From contig NZ_JAKGCS010000036.1 of assembly GCF_021556395.1 (NCBI RefSeq), positions 434,001 to 498,000 on the forward strand: 64,000 nt of DNA, given 5' to 3'. Positions 24,402-34,774 of this stretch are shown here, one piece after another; positions within the stretch are counted from its first letter, which is position 1; every line of letters begins with the position of its first letter. The translations under genes and the position numbers were made by a program. A model generated the notes under the pieces. It was not told the DNA's origin. It did no database searches and saw only the letters and a program-made list of their open reading frames with translations. The stretch comes from Acuticoccus kalidii (GTDB lineage: Bacteria; Pseudomonadota; Alphaproteobacteria; Rhizobiales; Amorphaceae).

Positions 24402-25900
24402 CCTTTACCGGAAACGAAGCCCTCGCCCTTTCCGAGCCGCTGATCTTCGAGACCGGGCGGCGTGAGGTGACCGGCGTCGACATCGAAGACGCGGGTCTCA
24501 CCGAGGACCGTCTCGGCGGTCAGGCGCGCAAGACGCCGATCGACCTGCCGGGCCTCACCGAGCCGGAGACGATGCGCCATTATGTGCGTCTCTCGCGCCA
24601 GAATTACGCGATCGACATGGGCCTTTATCCGCTCGGCTCGTGCACGATGAAGCACAATCCGCGCCTCAACGAGAAGATGGCGCGCCTGCCGGGCTTCGGC
24701 GACATCCATCCGCTTCAGCCGCTCTCCACCGTGCCGGGCGCGCTGGAGCTGATGGGCGAGCTGTCGCGCTGGCTGATCACGATGACGGGCATGAAGGCCG
24801 TCGCCCTCTCGCCGAAAGCCGGCGCACAGGGCGAGCTCGCCGGGATGATGGCGATCCGCGCGGCTCTGCGCGCCCGCGGCGAGAATCGCGGTACGGTTCT
24901 CGTGCCCGAGAGCGCCCACGGCACCAATCCCGCGACGGCGGCGGCGCTCGGCTACCGGGTCGAATCGATCAAGGCGCGCGAGGACGGCACCGTGTCGGTC
25001 GAGGCGGTGCGCGAAAAGCTGTCCGACGATGTCGCGGCGATCATGCTGACGAACCCCAACACCTGCGGCCTGTTCGAACCGGAGGTCGCGGCGATCGCCG
25101 AGGCCGTGCACGAGGCGGGCGCCTATTTCTACGGCGACGGGGCGAACTTCAACGCCATCGTCGGCAAGGCGAAGCCGGGTGATCTCGGCGTCGACGCGAT
25201 GCACATCAACCTCCACAAGACCTTCTCGACGCCGCATGGCGGCGGCGGGCCGGGCGCCGGTCCCGTGGTCCTGTCGGAGCGGCTCGCGCCGTTCGCGCCG
25301 CTGCCCTTCCTGCGCGATGACGGCACCCTCGTGGAGCGGTCCGACGAATGCGATGCGGGCGAGACCCCGTTCGGCCGCCTCGTCGCCTTCCATGGCCAGA
25401 TGGGAATGTATGTCCGGGCGATGGCCTACATGCTCTCGCACGGCGCCGATGGGCTGAAGCAGGCCTCGGAGGACGCCGTTCTCGCGGCGAACTACATCAA
25501 GGCCCAGCTCGCCGACGTGATGAGCGTCTCGTTCCCGGACCGGCCGGCGATGCACGAGGTCCTGTTCGACGAGCGCTTTCTCAAGGGGACCGGCGTCACG
25601 ACGCTCGATTTCGCCAAGGCGATGATCGACGAGGGCTATCATCCGATGACGATGTATTTCCCGCTCGTGGTGCCGGGCGCGATGCTGATCGAGCCGACCG
25701 AGTCGGAGTCGCTCGCCTCGCTCGACCTCTTCATCGCGACCTTGCGCGATCTCGCCAAAGGTGCGCGCGACGGTGACACCGCGCGCTTTACCGAGGCGCC
25801 GCGTTACGCGCCCCGCCGCCGTCTCGACGAGACGCGGGGTGCGCGCAAGCCCGTTCTCACCTATGAGGCGTCGTCGGACTTCAAGGAAGCCGCCGAATAG
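24398..25900 (+). CDS. gcvPB: Glycine dehydrogenase (decarboxylating) subunit 2
   Basis: The 500-residue PLP-binding half of the P protein has the Schiff-base lysine in [35 protein letters not shown] and [11 protein letters not shown] are further signatures. The start is GTG 24398 (GTGA overlap with gcvPA), with GGGAG eight bases upstream. It is the last enzyme gene of the operon; a hairpin follows. Confidence 0.95.
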   Translation: MTFTGNEALALSEPLIFETGRREVTGVDIEDAGLTEDRLGGQARKTPIDLPGLTEPETMRHYVRLSRQNYAIDMGLYPLGSCTMKHNPRLNEKMARLPGFGDIHPLQPLSTVPGALELMGELSRWLITMTGMKAVALSPKAGAQGELAGMMAIRAALRARGENRGTVLVPESAHGTNPATAAALGYRVESIKAREDGTVSVEAVREKLSDDVAAIMLTNPNTCGLFEPEVAAIAEAVHEAGAYFYGDGANFNAIVGKAKPGDLGVDAMHINLHKTFSTPHGGGGPGAGPVVLSERLAPFAPLPFLRDDGTLVERSDECDAGETPFGRLVAFHGQMGMYVRAMAYMLSHGADGLKQASEDAVLAANYIKAQLADVMSVSFPDRPAMHEVLFDERFLKGTGVTTLDFAKAMIDEGYHPMTMYFPLVVPGAMLIEPTESESLASLDLFIATLRDLAKGARDGDTARFTEAPRYAPRRRLDETRGARKPVLTYEASSDFKEAAE

Positions 25901-25907
25901 GGCACGA

Positions 25908-25936
25908 TCGACCGGGCGGACGCATCGCCCGGTCGA
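25908..25936 (+). terminator. Strong hairpin after gcvPB
   Basis: A perfect 11-bp stem (TCGACCGGGCG / CGCCCGGTCGA, seven-base loop) starts seven bases after the gcvPB stop. There is no T-run, so it is a possible terminator or 3'-end protector before the SDR gene. Confidence 0.6.
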
Positions 25937-25955
25937 CAAATCGCGTGAGAGGCGT

Positions 25956-26795
25956 ATGTCATTCTGCATGATCGAAGATCGCCTCAAAGACCGCCTGAAG
26001 CGCACGCCGCGTGAACCGGCGACGTGCGCCGTCATCACCGGCGCGACCCGTGGCATCGGCGAGGCCTTCGCCCGCGAGCTTGCGCCGACGACCCGCCTCA
26101 TCCTCACCGGCCGCGACGAGGAACGCCTCGCCGCGCTGAAGGCGGAGTTCGGACCGCGGACGGAAATCGTCTCCGCCGACCTCACGACCGACGAGGGCAT
26201 CGGCGCCGTCGCCGCGACGGCGGAGGAGGCGGGGTGCGACCTCCTCATCAACAATGCCGGCGTCGGCGATTATGGCAGCTTCCTCGATGTCGATTTCGAG
26301 AAGCACCGCCAAACGCTGCGTGTCGACAACGAGGCGGTCCTCGCGCTGATCCACCGTCTCGTGCCGGGCATGGTGGAGCGGGCCGAGCTTTCCGGTCGCC
26401 GCGCCGGGGTGATCAACGTCGCCTCGTCGCTCGCTTTCTTCCCGGTGCCGACCTTCGCGACCTATGCCGCGGCGAAGGCGTTCGTGCTCTCCTTCACCGA
26501 ATCGTTCGCGGCCGAGATGGCCGACAGCCCGATCGACATCCTCGCCGCCTGCCCCGGCGCGGTGAAGACCGGCTTCGGCGAGCGCGCGGGCTATCGCGGC
26601 GCAGCGATGCCGGGTGCGATGTCGGCCGAGAAGGTCGCCCGCGCCTCGCTCGCGGCGCTCGGGCGTCAGCGGACGCTGGTGATCGGGCCGGTCTCGTCCG
26701 CCGCCTTCGGGCCGGTGGCGTTCGCCCGCTCGATGTTCGGTCAGGCCTTCATGCGCGCCTCCCAGGTGATGGACCGGGTCCAGACGCGTGGTTGA
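25956..26795 (+). CDS. Short-chain dehydrogenase/reductase
   Basis: The 279-residue classical SDR has the NAD(P) site TGATRGIGEAF, NNAGVGDYG, the catalytic Ser in INVASSLAF and YAAAK (Tyr-x3-Lys). The C-terminal part resembles the DltE/YqjQ-like SDRs, with no obvious substrate. GAGAGG precedes the ATG. It sits 55 bases after gcvPB behind a hairpin, so it may have its own transcript or lie on gcv read-through. Confidence 0.85.
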   Translation: MSFCMIEDRLKDRLKRTPREPATCAVITGATRGIGEAFARELAPTTRLILTGRDEERLAALKAEFGPRTEIVSADLTTDEGIGAVAATAEEAGCDLLINNAGVGDYGSFLDVDFEKHRQTLRVDNEAVLALIHRLVPGMVERAELSGRRAGVINVASSLAFFPVPTFATYAAAKAFVLSFTESFAAEMADSPIDILAACPGAVKTGFGERAGYRGAAMPGAMSAEKVARASLAALGRQRTLVIGPVSSAAFGPVAFARSMFGQAFMRASQVMDRVQTRG

Positions 26796-26813
26796 CCGGC
26801 GGGCGGGAGCCGC

Positions 26814-27413
26814 GTGGCGTCTCGCCTGATGGATCCACACGCTGCGACCGAGCACGATTTGTCCGCAGTCGAGGCGGCGGCATGGGACAGCCTCGTCGCC
26901 GGCCTCGCGCCCGGAACCGCCTTCCACGCCTTCACCCTCGCCACCGTTACCGCCGCTGGCGGCCCCGCCGCACGAACGGTGATCCTGCGTGACGTCGACC
27001 CGTCGGCGCGCACGCTCGGCTTCAACACCGACGCGCGATCCGGTAAATTCGGCGAGATCGGCCGTGAGCCTCGCGTGACGCTCCTCTTCCACGATCCCGC
27101 CGCCCGCCTGCAACTCCGCATCGAGGGAGAGGCGCGGCTCCATCATGAGGATGCCGTCGCGGCGGCGCGCTGCGCGGTGATCCCGGAAAAGGGGCGGTGG
27201 GTCTATCGCCAGGCCTGCGCGCCAGGCATCGAACTTGCTTCTCGCGATGGGGCGGCGCGCCTGGGCCTCTTGTCGGAGACGGCTGCTTCCGCGCATTTTG
27301 TATTCGTTTCGGTTTGCGTGCATCAAATTGATTGGCTTTATCTTGCCGACACGGGCAACCGGCGCGCCCGGATCGGTTATCGTCCGCCCGCGGCGCGATG
27401 GCTCGCTCCATGA
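26814..27413 (+). CDS. Pyridoxamine 5'-phosphate oxidase-like flavoprotein
   Basis: The 199-residue protein has a PNPOx-like split-barrel. FHAFTLATVTAAGGPAART and RTVILRDVDPSARTLGFNTD followed by PRVTLLFHDPAARLQLRIEG form the FMN-binding strands. The C-terminal half diverges from true PdxH and lacks its typical RLPxR end, so PLP synthesis should not be assumed. The start is GTG 26814 (GGGAG six bases before), with ATG 26829 possible. It is followed 58 bases later by the glutathione peroxidase gene. Confidence 0.82.
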   Translation: MASRLMDPHAATEHDLSAVEAAAWDSLVAGLAPGTAFHAFTLATVTAAGGPAARTVILRDVDPSARTLGFNTDARSGKFGEIGREPRVTLLFHDPAARLQLRIEGEARLHHEDAVAAARCAVIPEKGRWVYRQACAPGIELASRDGAARLGLLSETAASAHFVFVSVCVHQIDWLYLADTGNRRARIGYRPPAARWLAP

Positions 27414-27471
27414 TGGCGGTACGGGCGGCGGAATCGGTGTCGAGGCGAGACGGCGGCGAAGGAGCGGATTG

Positions 27472-28074
27472 ATGGTTGGGGCGGCGGCGGGTCTGGTGCG
27501 CATGGTTGCGATGACGACCGCGGCGGCTGCGGTCGGCATTGCGATTCGCAAGCGGCGCGGGCGCGGGGCGGGTGATGCGCCGCCACTCGACTGGTCGGCC
27601 GTGCCGCTCGTCGGCATCGACGGCGCGCCGCTCGATCCGGCGATCTTCGCCGGCCGCACGGTGCTCCTCGTCAACACCGCCTCGCGATGCGGCTTCACCC
27701 CCCAATATGAGGGGCTCGAGGCCCTCTGGCAGGCGCACCGTGAAGCCGGGCTCGTGATCCTCGCCGTGCCCTCGAACGATTTCGCGGGGCAGGAGCCGGG
27801 GGCCAATGACGAGATCGCCAGCTTCTGCACACGCAAATATGGCGTGACGTTTCCGATGCTCGCCAAGACGAGCGTCATCGGTCAGAAGGCGCATCCGCTC
27901 TATCGCTGGGTGCGCCGAGCAGGCGGGCGGCTCGCGGCGCCTGCCTGGAACTTCCACAAAATTCTAATTGGTCGAGACGGGACCTTCGTGAAAGCATTTC
28001 CATCTTTTATCTCCCCACGTTCCCCCCAGCTGACGGAGGCCGTCGAGCGCGCTCTTGCGGCGCCGGTGGGCTGA
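27472..28074 (+). CDS. Glutathione peroxidase family protein with N-terminal membrane/signal segment
   Basis: The 200-residue protein has the GPx triad: the peroxidatic Cys in VNTASRCGFTPQYEGLEAL, the Gln in NDFAGQEPG and the Trp in WNFHKILI. It starts with a hydrophobic stretch (AGLVRMVAMTTAAAAVGIAI) followed by Arg/Lys, which suggests membrane attachment or export, uncommon for bacterial GPx. It should reduce hydroperoxides with thioredoxin or glutathione. AAGGAG precedes ATG 27472. Its stop overlaps the rppH ATG by one base. Confidence 0.88.
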   Translation: MVGAAAGLVRMVAMTTAAAAVGIAIRKRRGRGAGDAPPLDWSAVPLVGIDGAPLDPAIFAGRTVLLVNTASRCGFTPQYEGLEALWQAHREAGLVILAVPSNDFAGQEPGANDEIASFCTRKYGVTFPMLAKTSVIGQKAHPLYRWVRRAGGRLAAPAWNFHKILIGRDGTFVKAFPSFISPRSPQLTEAVERALAAPVG

Positions 28075-28613
28075 TGCCGGAGCTCATTCGCGCACGGCCC
28101 GGCAAGGGGTATCGTCCGTGCGTCGGCATCGCGCTCTTCAACGGTGAAGGGCGCGTGTTCCTCGGCAAGCGCGCCTCCCGCGGGGTGGTGCCGAAATTTT
28201 CCTGGCAGATGCCGCAAGGTGGCGTCGATCAGGGGGAAAGCCCGATCGAGGCGGCGATCCGCGAGCTCTATGAGGAGACGAGCATTCGCTCCGTCACCCT
28301 CCTCGGCGAGGTCGAGGGATGGCTCCACTACGATCTTCCGAAAGACCTCGCGGTCTGGCGGGGCCGCTTTCGCGGTCAGGCACAGCGCTGGTTCGCCTTC
28401 CGCTTCGAGGGGCGCGAGGAGGAGATCAACGTGACCGAGCCGCCCGACGGGCATCATTCGGAATTTTCCCGCTGGAAATGGGAAGATCTCGACAAGACGC
28501 CCGAGGTGGTGGTGCCGTTCAAGCGGGCGGTCTACGAGCACGTGGTCTCGGCCTTCGCGACCTATGCCGCTCCGGACGAGCCCTTGCGCGACGTGGTCTC
28601 AGGCGCTATTTAG
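28074..28613 (+). CDS. rppH: RNA pyrophosphohydrolase
   Basis: The 179-residue NUDIX enzyme removes pyrophosphate from mRNA 5' ends to trigger decay. It has the family start GKGYRPCVGIALFN, KFSWQMPQGGVDQGESP and an intact NUDIX box (GGVDQGESPIEAAIRELYEE). It overlaps the glutathione peroxidase stop (TGATG), so the pair is translationally coupled. Confidence 0.95.
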   Translation: MPELIRARPGKGYRPCVGIALFNGEGRVFLGKRASRGVVPKFSWQMPQGGVDQGESPIEAAIRELYEETSIRSVTLLGEVEGWLHYDLPKDLAVWRGRFRGQAQRWFAFRFEGREEEINVTEPPDGHHSEFSRWKWEDLDKTPEVVVPFKRAVYEHVVSAFATYAAPDEPLRDVVSGAI

Positions 28614-28733
28614 GCTCCATACTCAGGTTTGTGCGATGACATACCGGGTTGGCCCCGACCGGAGCCGGCCCGATCTGCATTGGTCGCAACCCATCGGATC
28701 GCCACGCGCCACGAGGCGCCCAATTCGAAGAGA

Positions 28734-29282
28734 GTGCTGTTGCAGAACGACGATCGGTTGATCACGGAATCCGGCCTTGATGCGCGGGTCGCGCGCATCG
28801 TCGCCCCATTGCTGGAGGCGCTGGGCTTTCGCCTGGTGCGGGTCCGTGTGACGGGGCAAAATGGGTGCACGGTTCAGGTGATGGCCGAGCGCGAGGACGG
28901 CACGTTGGCGATCGAGGATTGCGAAGCGATCAGCCACGCAGTTTCTCCCGCGCTCGACGTCGATGATCCGATCGGCAAGGCTTATCATCTCGAGGTATCC
29001 TCGCCGGGGATCGACCGCCCGCTCGTCCGCCGTATGGATTTCGAGCGTTGGAGCGGTCACGAGGCGAAGCTCGAAACCGCCGTGCCGATCGAGGGGCGCC
29101 GCCGCTTTCGCGGTCAGATCGTCGGCCTCGAAAACGATGCGGTCGGGGTTCGCCTCCACGATTTGGGGCACGAGACCGTTTGGCTCCCGCTCAGCGAGGT
29201 GTCGGACGCGCGGCTCGTTCTGACCGATCAGTTGGTCGAACAGTCGCTGAAGGCCGGTAAACGCGCTCAGGCGCTGAACTAA
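28734..29282 (+). CDS. rimP: Ribosome maturation factor RimP
   Basis: The 182-residue protein is needed for 30S subunit maturation. [36 protein letters not shown] and [16 protein letters not shown] are diagnostic. The start is uncertain: GTG 28734 or TTG 28740, with only weak purine-rich sequence before them. It opens the rimP-nusA-ylxR-infB-rbfA-truB block. The last 18 bases are duplicated just after the stop. Confidence 0.93.
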   Translation: MLLQNDDRLITESGLDARVARIVAPLLEALGFRLVRVRVTGQNGCTVQVMAEREDGTLAIEDCEAISHAVSPALDVDDPIGKAYHLEVSSPGIDRPLVRRMDFERWSGHEAKLETAVPIEGRRRFRGQIVGLENDAVGVRLHDLGHETVWLPLSEVSDARLVLTDQLVEQSLKAGKRAQALN

Positions 29283-29305
29283 CAGACCGCGCTCAGGCGC
29301 TGAAC
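29262..29305 (+). repeat. Direct duplication of the rimP 3' end
   Basis: The 18-base sequence ending rimP (CGCGCTCAGGCGCTGAAC at 29262-29279, spelling its last codons) recurs exactly at 29288-29305, 26 bases downstream, beyond the stop. It lies in the rimP-nusA spacer. Confidence 0.85.
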
Positions 29306-29379
29306 CAATAGACAAAGACGGAGTTTCGGCTCCGCCAACCAGATTGGGGCGTCATCGCCCCGGGTGACAGGAACGTTCC

Positions 29380-31005
29380 ATGGCAGTCAGCGCGAACAAG
29401 CTGGAGTTGTTGCAGATCGCGGATGCGGTCGCGCGCGAAAAGCAGATCGACCGGGCCATCGTACTCGAAGCGATGGAGGACGCGATCCAGAAGGCGGCTC
29501 GCGCGCGCTATGGCCAGGAGACCGAGATCCGCGCCGAGATCAACCCGAAGAGCGGCGAGACGCGGCTCCAACGGCTGCTCGCCGTCGTGGACGAGGTCGA
29601 GAATCCGGCGACGCAGATCGCGCTCGTCGACGCGCTGGAGAAGAACCCGGAAGTCCAGGTCGGCGACTTCATCGCCGATCCGCTCCCGCCGATCGAATTC
29701 GGCCGCGTGGCGACGCAGTCGGCCAAGCAGGTCATCGTGCAGAAGGTCCGCGAGGCCGAGCGCGACCGCCAGTTCGACGAGTACAAGGATCGCGTCGGCG
29801 AGATCATCAACGGCATCGTGAAGCGTGTCGAATACGGCAACGTGATCGTCGATCTCGGCCGCGGCGAGGCGATCGTCCGGCGCGACCAGCTGATCCCGCG
29901 CGAGGTGTTTCGGCCGGGCGACCGTATCCGTTGCTACATCATGGATGTGCGCCGCGAGCCGCGTGGTCCGCAGATTTTCCTCTCCCGCACGCATCCGCAG
30001 TTCACCGCGATGCTGTTCCGCCAGGAAGTGCCGGAGATTTATGACGGCGTGATCGAGGTGAAGTCGGTGGCCCGCGATCCGGGCAGCCGCGCGAAGATCG
30101 CCGTCATCTCGAACGATTCGTCGATCGACCCGGTCGGCGCCTGTGTCGGTATGCGCGGCTCCCGCGTCCAGGCCGTCGTGCAGGAGCAGCAGGGCGAGAA
30201 GATCGACATCATTCCCTGGTCGCCCGACGCTGCGACCTTCATCGTCAACGCGCTGCAGCCGGCCGAAGTGTCGAAGGTGGTGCTCGACGAGGATTCCGAG
30301 CGCATCGAGGTCGTCGTCCCGGACGAGCAGCTTTCGCTCGCCATCGGTCGACGCGGCCAGAATGTGCGCCTTGCCTCCCAGCTTACCGGCTGGGACATCG
30401 ACATCATGACGGAGGCCGAGGAATCGGAGCGCCGTCAGAGAGAATTCCAGGAGCGGACCCAGCTTTTCGTCGACGGTCTCAATGTCGACGAGGTGGTCGG
30501 GCAACTTCTCGCCTCGGAAGGCTTTACCTCGATGGAGGAGGTGGCCTATGTGGAGATCGACGAGATCGCGTCGATCGAAGGCTTCGACGAGGAGACGGCC
30601 GAGGAGATCCAGGCCCGCGCCCGTGAGCATCTCGAAGAGCTCGAGCGGCGGAACGACGAAGTCCGCCGCGAACTCGGCGTCGAAGACGATCTGCGGGACG
30701 TTCCCAGCATGACGACCGCGATGATGGTCGCGCTCGGCAAGGACGACGTCAAGAATCTGGAAGACTTCGCGGGCTCCGTCCCCGACGATCTCGTCGGCTG
30801 GGTGGAGAAGCGCGGGTCGGAGACGATCCGCCATACCGGCCCGCTCGCCGAATTCAACGTCTCCCGCGCCGAGGCCGAGGAGATGATCATGACGGCCCGC
30901 GTGAAGGCCGGCTGGATCACCGAGGACGACCTCGCCGAGGACGGCGCCGTCGAAGACGAGGTGACCGTGGACGACGATGACCCGACACTGGAGAACGCAT
31001 CCTGA
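29380..31005 (+). CDS. nusA: Transcription termination/antitermination factor NusA
   Basis: The 541-residue protein has the NusA N-terminal RNA polymerase-binding domain ([18 protein letters not shown]). An S1 domain ([21 protein letters not shown]) and two KH domains ([19 protein letters not shown], then [20 protein letters not shown]) follow. C-terminal helix-hairpin-helix repeats ([14 protein letters not shown] and [11 protein letters not shown]) and an acidic tail complete it. It works with RNA polymerase in pausing and termination. The gene overlaps the inferred ylxR start. Confidence 0.96.
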   Translation: MAVSANKLELLQIADAVAREKQIDRAIVLEAMEDAIQKAARARYGQETEIRAEINPKSGETRLQRLLAVVDEVENPATQIALVDALEKNPEVQVGDFIADPLPPIEFGRVATQSAKQVIVQKVREAERDRQFDEYKDRVGEIINGIVKRVEYGNVIVDLGRGEAIVRRDQLIPREVFRPGDRIRCYIMDVRREPRGPQIFLSRTHPQFTAMLFRQEVPEIYDGVIEVKSVARDPGSRAKIAVISNDSSIDPVGACVGMRGSRVQAVVQEQQGEKIDIIPWSPDAATFIVNALQPAEVSKVVLDEDSERIEVVVPDEQLSLAIGRRGQNVRLASQLTGWDIDIMTEAEESERRQREFQERTQLFVDGLNVDEVVGQLLASEGFTSMEEVAYVEIDEIASIEGFDEETAEEIQARAREHLEELERRNDEVRRELGVEDDLRDVPSMTTAMMVALGKDDVKNLEDFAGSVPDDLVGWVEKRGSETIRHTGPLAEFNVSRAEAEEMIMTARVKAGWITEDDLAEDGAVEDEVTVDDDDPTLENAS

Positions 31006-31673
31006 CCGCACGGCGGACGAAACCACCTGAACGAACGTGCGCCCTGACCCGGCGCACAGGGGCGCCGGAGACGATGATCCGTTTCGTGGTCGCGCCCGAC
31101 GGGACGGTTGTACCCGATATCAAGCGGCGCCTTCCGGGGCGCGGCGTGTGGATCGACGCGACACGTGAAAGTGTCGCAATGGCGGTCAAAAAGCGCGCCT
31201 TCTCGCGTGGGTTCAAGGCCCAGGTGGAGGCGCCCGAAACGCTGGCGGACGATGTCGCGGCACTCTTACGCCGCAGCGCCCTTGAGCGTTTGTCGATCGC
31301 CCACAAGACCGGAGCGGTGGTGACAGGCTTCGAAAAGGTTAAGGCCAGCCTGGCCGCCGGCGAGCCGGCAGGGCTCGTTTTCGCCTCGGATGGGGCGATG
31401 GACGGGCGGCAGAAGCTGGAATCGCTTGCAAAAAAAGCCTGCGATCTCCATAACAAAGGAAACGTGATCGACCTGTTTTCTTCGGCGGAGCTGGAGAGCA
31501 CGCTAGGGCGCGATCGTGTGGTTCATGTCGCACTAATGCCCTGTCGGTCGACTAAAATCTTCTTTCTGGATGCTGAACGCTTGCGCGCCTATATGTTTGG
31601 CGTAACGCACCCCGAAAAGCATCGCGAACATCAGCCCGACGAACACACGTTCGCAGGACCATTGGCAGTATGA
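31002..31673 (+). CDS. ylxR: YlxR/DUF448 RNA-binding protein with no canonical start codon
   Basis: The protein, about 223 residues, has the DUF448 RNA-binding domain ([10 protein letters not shown], then [20 protein letters not shown] and [12 protein letters not shown]) and a C-terminal L7Ae-like domain ([16 protein letters not shown]). The first ATG (31074) would cut off the conserved ERTC motif. Upstream, the frame is open only back to 30981 and holds no ATG, GTG or TTG. Candidates are CTG 31002, overlapping the nusA stop, or ATC 30999; GGAG at 30990-30993 is eight or five bases away. Its stop overlaps infB as ATGA. Confidence 0.85.
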   Translation: MTARRTKPPERTCALTRRTGAPETMIRFVVAPDGTVVPDIKRRLPGRGVWIDATRESVAMAVKKRAFSRGFKAQVEAPETLADDVAALLRRSALERLSIAHKTGAVVTGFEKVKASLAAGEPAGLVFASDGAMDGRQKLESLAKKACDLHNKGNVIDLFSSAELESTLGRDRVVHVALMPCRSTKIFFLDAERLRAYMFGVTHPEKHREHQPDEHTFAGPLAV

Positions 31674-34600
31674 GCGAAACGAACGACACCGGCGAACAGC
31701 TTGACGGACGCAAAAAGACCCTGTCTCTGCGTCGTGGCGGCGTGGAAAAGGGTACTGTGCGTCAGAGCTTTTCCCATGGCCGCACCAAGTCGGTGGTTGT
31801 GGAGAAAAAGAAGCGTCGCGTGGTGGTTCCGGGGCAGAGCTCCAATGAACCAGCGGCGCAACAAGCCTCTGCACCTGCACCTGCGAGTGAAGCGCGTAAA
31901 GCGCCTGCTCAACCGGCGCCCACCCCTTCAGAGACACAGCCGTCCGCGGCCGAAGATGCGCCTGCGAGCGTAGCCAAGATCGCTCGCGCGGACGTGGCTG
32001 CCGAGGCGCCCGCCGCGGCCGAGCCCGCAGAGAGCGCGGCAGCGCCGGCTCCGGCGCCGGACGCCGAGCCCAAGGCGGCCCCCGCCGAGGCGGCGACGCC
32101 GGCACCCGGTTCGCCGAGCGCCGAAGAACTCGCCGCGCAGGCTCTCAACATGACGCGCCGTCCGCGCGTGATCGGCATGGCGGAGGTGCGCAACGCACCG
32201 GCGCCCGTGACCGAGAGCGGACAGCCGCGTCGGCGATCCTCTCAGGCGTCTTCTCCGGGACCGCGCGGCGCGAACGCCCGCACCGAGGCGCCGCAGCGCG
32301 ACAACCGCGAAGCCCGCGGCAATCGCGATCGCGGCCCGCAGGGCGGCCGGAACGACCGGAATGATCGCAACGACCGCAACCAGCGTCGCACCTCCAGCGG
32401 CACGGGTCAGGTCCATCGCACCCTTTCGAAGGCCGAGCAGGAGGCGCGCGCTCGTGCGCTCGCCGTCGCTCGTTCGCAGGAAGGCGAGATGCGCCGCCGC
32501 GCCGAGGAAGAGGCGCAGCGCGAGCGTGAGGCGATCGATCAGGCGAAGCGCGACCTCGCCGAGGCCGAGCTGCGCCGCGAGCGCGAAGAGGCTCGCCGCA
32601 AGGCCGAGGAGGCTCTCGCCGCCAAGCGCGAAGCCGAAGCCGTCACGGCGGCCGCCAACCAGGCCGCCGACGCGTCGGCGACGCCTGCGGACGGCGAGCA
32701 GCGCACGGCCCGCACCGCGACTCCGGTCCGCCGCAAGACGGGCAAGGAGCTCGAAGAGGATGAGGCGGCGAGCGCCAAGGCCAAGAAGGCCCGCGCGACG
32801 CCGACCAAGACCGCGACAAAGGGCGACGATCGCCGCAAGACGAAGCTGACGATCACCACGGCGCTCGAGGACGATTCCGAGCGCGGTCGGTCGCTGGCCG
32901 CTCTGCGCCGTCGCCGTGAGAAGGAAAAGCGCGGCTCGCGTTCAGGTCCGCGTGAAAAAGTTATGCGTGAAGTGACGATCCCTGACGCCATTTCCATTCA
33001 GGACCTGGCGTCCCGTATGTCGGAACGCGGTGTCGACGTGATCAAGCTCCTGATGAAACAGGGGCAGATGCACAAAATCACCGATATCATCGACGCCGAT
33101 ACGGCGGAGCTGGTGGCGACGGAACTCGGCCACTCGGTGAAGCGCGTGTCCGAAGCCGACGTCGAGGAGGGCCTGTTCGACGAGCGGGCCTTCGACCAGG
33201 AGAACGCCGTTTCGCGGCCGCCGGTGGTCACCATCATGGGCCACGTCGACCACGGCAAGACCAGCCTTCTCGACGCGATCCGCCATGCCAACGTGGTGTC
33301 CGGCGAAGCCGGCGGCATCACACAGCATATCGGCGCCTATCAGGTCGAGCTGAACGGCCAGAAGGTGACGTTCCTCGATACGCCCGGTCACGCCGCGTTC
33401 ACGCAGATGCGTGCCCGTGGTGCGAAGGCGACGGACATGGTCATCCTCGTGGTGGCTGCCGATGACGGCGTCATGCCCCAGACGGCGGAGGCGATCAGCC
33501 ACGCCAAGGCGGCCGGCGTTCCGATCATCGTCGCCATCAACAAGATGGACAAGCCGGGCGCGAACCCGCTGAAGGTCCGCACCGACCTCCTCCAGCACGA
33601 TATCGTGGTGGAAACGATGTCGGGCGACGTTCAGGAGGTCGAGGTGTCGGCGCTGAAGCGGACGGGTCTTGAAGAGCTGCTCTCCGCCTGTCTTCTGCAG
33701 GCCGAGATCCTGGAGCTCAAGGCGAACCCCGATCGCGACGCGCTCGGCTCCGTGGTCGAAGCTCAGCTCGACAAGGGGCGCGGCGCCGTGGCGACCGTCC
33801 TCGTCCAGCAGGGCACGCTTCGCGTCGGCGACGTCATCGTCGCGGGCACCGAATGGGGCAAGGTCCGTGCGCTCGTCACCGATCAGGGTGAGCGCGTCAA
33901 GGAAGCCGGCCCGTCGATGCCGGTCGAGGTGCTCGGCCTCAACGGCACGCCGGAGGCGGGCGACCAGTTCGTGGTCGTCGAATCCGAAGGGCGCGCACGT
34001 GAGATCACCGAGTATCGTGGCCGCCTGAAGCGCGAGACGAGTGCGCCGTCGACGGCCGTGTCGCTCGAGCAGATGATGACCAACCTGCAGTCCGCCGGGC
34101 TGTCGGAGTTCCCGATCGTCCTCAAGGGCGACGTGCAGGGGTCGGTCGAGGCGATCACCGGGGCGCTGGAGAAGCTCAACACCGACGAGGTGGCGGCGCG
34201 GATCCTGCACCATGGCGTCGGCGCGATCACCGAATCGGACGTCACCCTCGCGGCGGCGACCGGCGGCGTGATCTTCGGCTTCAACGTGCGTGCCAACAAG
34301 CAGGCGCGCGAGGCGGCCGATCGTGCGGGCGTCGAGATCCGGTACTACTCGATCATCTACAACCTGATCGACGACGTGAAGGACGCAATGTCCGGCATGT
34401 TGAAGCCGGAAATGCGCGAAACCTTCATCGGCTACGCGTCGATCCTTCAGGTCTTCAACATCACCAAGGTGGGCAAGGTGGCAGGCTGCCGCGTCACCGA
34501 GGGGATGGTGGAACGGGGCGCCGGCGTGCGTCTCCTGCGCGACAATGTCGTGATCCACGAAGGCAAGCTGTCGACCTTGAAGCGGTTCAAGGACGAGGTG

Positions 34601-34717
34601 AAGGATGTCCAGGCCGGTCAGGAATGCGGCATGGCCTTCGAGAAGTACGAGGACATCCGAGAGGGTGATCAGATCGAGTGCTTCCGTGTGGAGCAGATTG
34701 AGCGGAGCCTCGCTTAA
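31670..34717 (+). CDS. infB: Translation initiation factor IF-2
   Basis: The 1015-residue GTPase places initiator tRNA on the 30S subunit. The N-terminal 400 residues are Ala/Pro-rich, then Arg/Asn-rich, then a long charged helix. After the IF2_N motif ([20 protein letters not shown]) comes the G domain: GHVDHGKTS from about residue 524, [16 protein letters not shown] and NKMDKPG. Domains II to IV follow, with [13 protein letters not shown] for the linker and GCRVTEGMV near the end. Its start overlaps the ylxR stop. Confidence 0.97.
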   Translation: MSETNDTGEQLDGRKKTLSLRRGGVEKGTVRQSFSHGRTKSVVVEKKKRRVVVPGQSSNEPAAQQASAPAPASEARKAPAQPAPTPSETQPSAAEDAPASVAKIARADVAAEAPAAAEPAESAAAPAPAPDAEPKAAPAEAATPAPGSPSAEELAAQALNMTRRPRVIGMAEVRNAPAPVTESGQPRRRSSQASSPGPRGANARTEAPQRDNREARGNRDRGPQGGRNDRNDRNDRNQRRTSSGTGQVHRTLSKAEQEARARALAVARSQEGEMRRRAEEEAQREREAIDQAKRDLAEAELRREREEARRKAEEALAAKREAEAVTAAANQAADASATPADGEQRTARTATPVRRKTGKELEEDEAASAKAKKARATPTKTATKGDDRRKTKLTITTALEDDSERGRSLAALRRRREKEKRGSRSGPREKVMREVTIPDAISIQDLASRMSERGVDVIKLLMKQGQMHKITDIIDADTAELVATELGHSVKRVSEADVEEGLFDERAFDQENAVSRPPVVTIMGHVDHGKTSLLDAIRHANVVSGEAGGITQHIGAYQVELNGQKVTFLDTPGHAAFTQMRARGAKATDMVILVVAADDGVMPQTAEAISHAKAAGVPIIVAINKMDKPGANPLKVRTDLLQHDIVVETMSGDVQEVEVSALKRTGLEELLSACLLQAEILELKANPDRDALGSVVEAQLDKGRGAVATVLVQQGTLRVGDVIVAGTEWGKVRALVTDQGERVKEAGPSMPVEVLGLNGTPEAGDQFVVVESEGRAREITEYRGRLKRETSAPSTAVSLEQMMTNLQSAGLSEFPIVLKGDVQGSVEAITGALEKLNTDEVAARILHHGVGAITESDVTLAAATGGVIFGFNVRANKQAREAADRAGVEIRYYSIIYNLIDDVKDAMSGMLKPEMRETFIGYASILQVFNITKVGKVAGCRVTEGMVERGAGVRLLRDNVVIHEGKLSTLKRFKDEVKDVQAGQECGMAFEKYEDIREGDQIECFRVEQIERSLA

Positions 34718-34735
34718 TCCGATGTGACTTGGCGG

Positions 34736-34760
34736 ACGGCGGGCATCGCCCCGCCGTTTT
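34736..34760 (+). terminator. Terminator-like hairpin between infB and rbfA
   Basis: An 8-bp stem (ACGGCGGG 34736-34743, CCCGCCGT 34750-34757) is followed by a T-run of four. It lies 18 bases after infB and 15 before the rbfA ATG, so it could attenuate expression within the operon. Confidence 0.6.
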
Positions 34761-34774
34761 CCGAGGGTGCAATC

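Noticed and set aside
23070..25900. Frameshift splitting a single gcvP
   Set aside because: A two-gene P protein (gcvPA/gcvPB) is a normal arrangement and the GTGA overlap is typical coupling.
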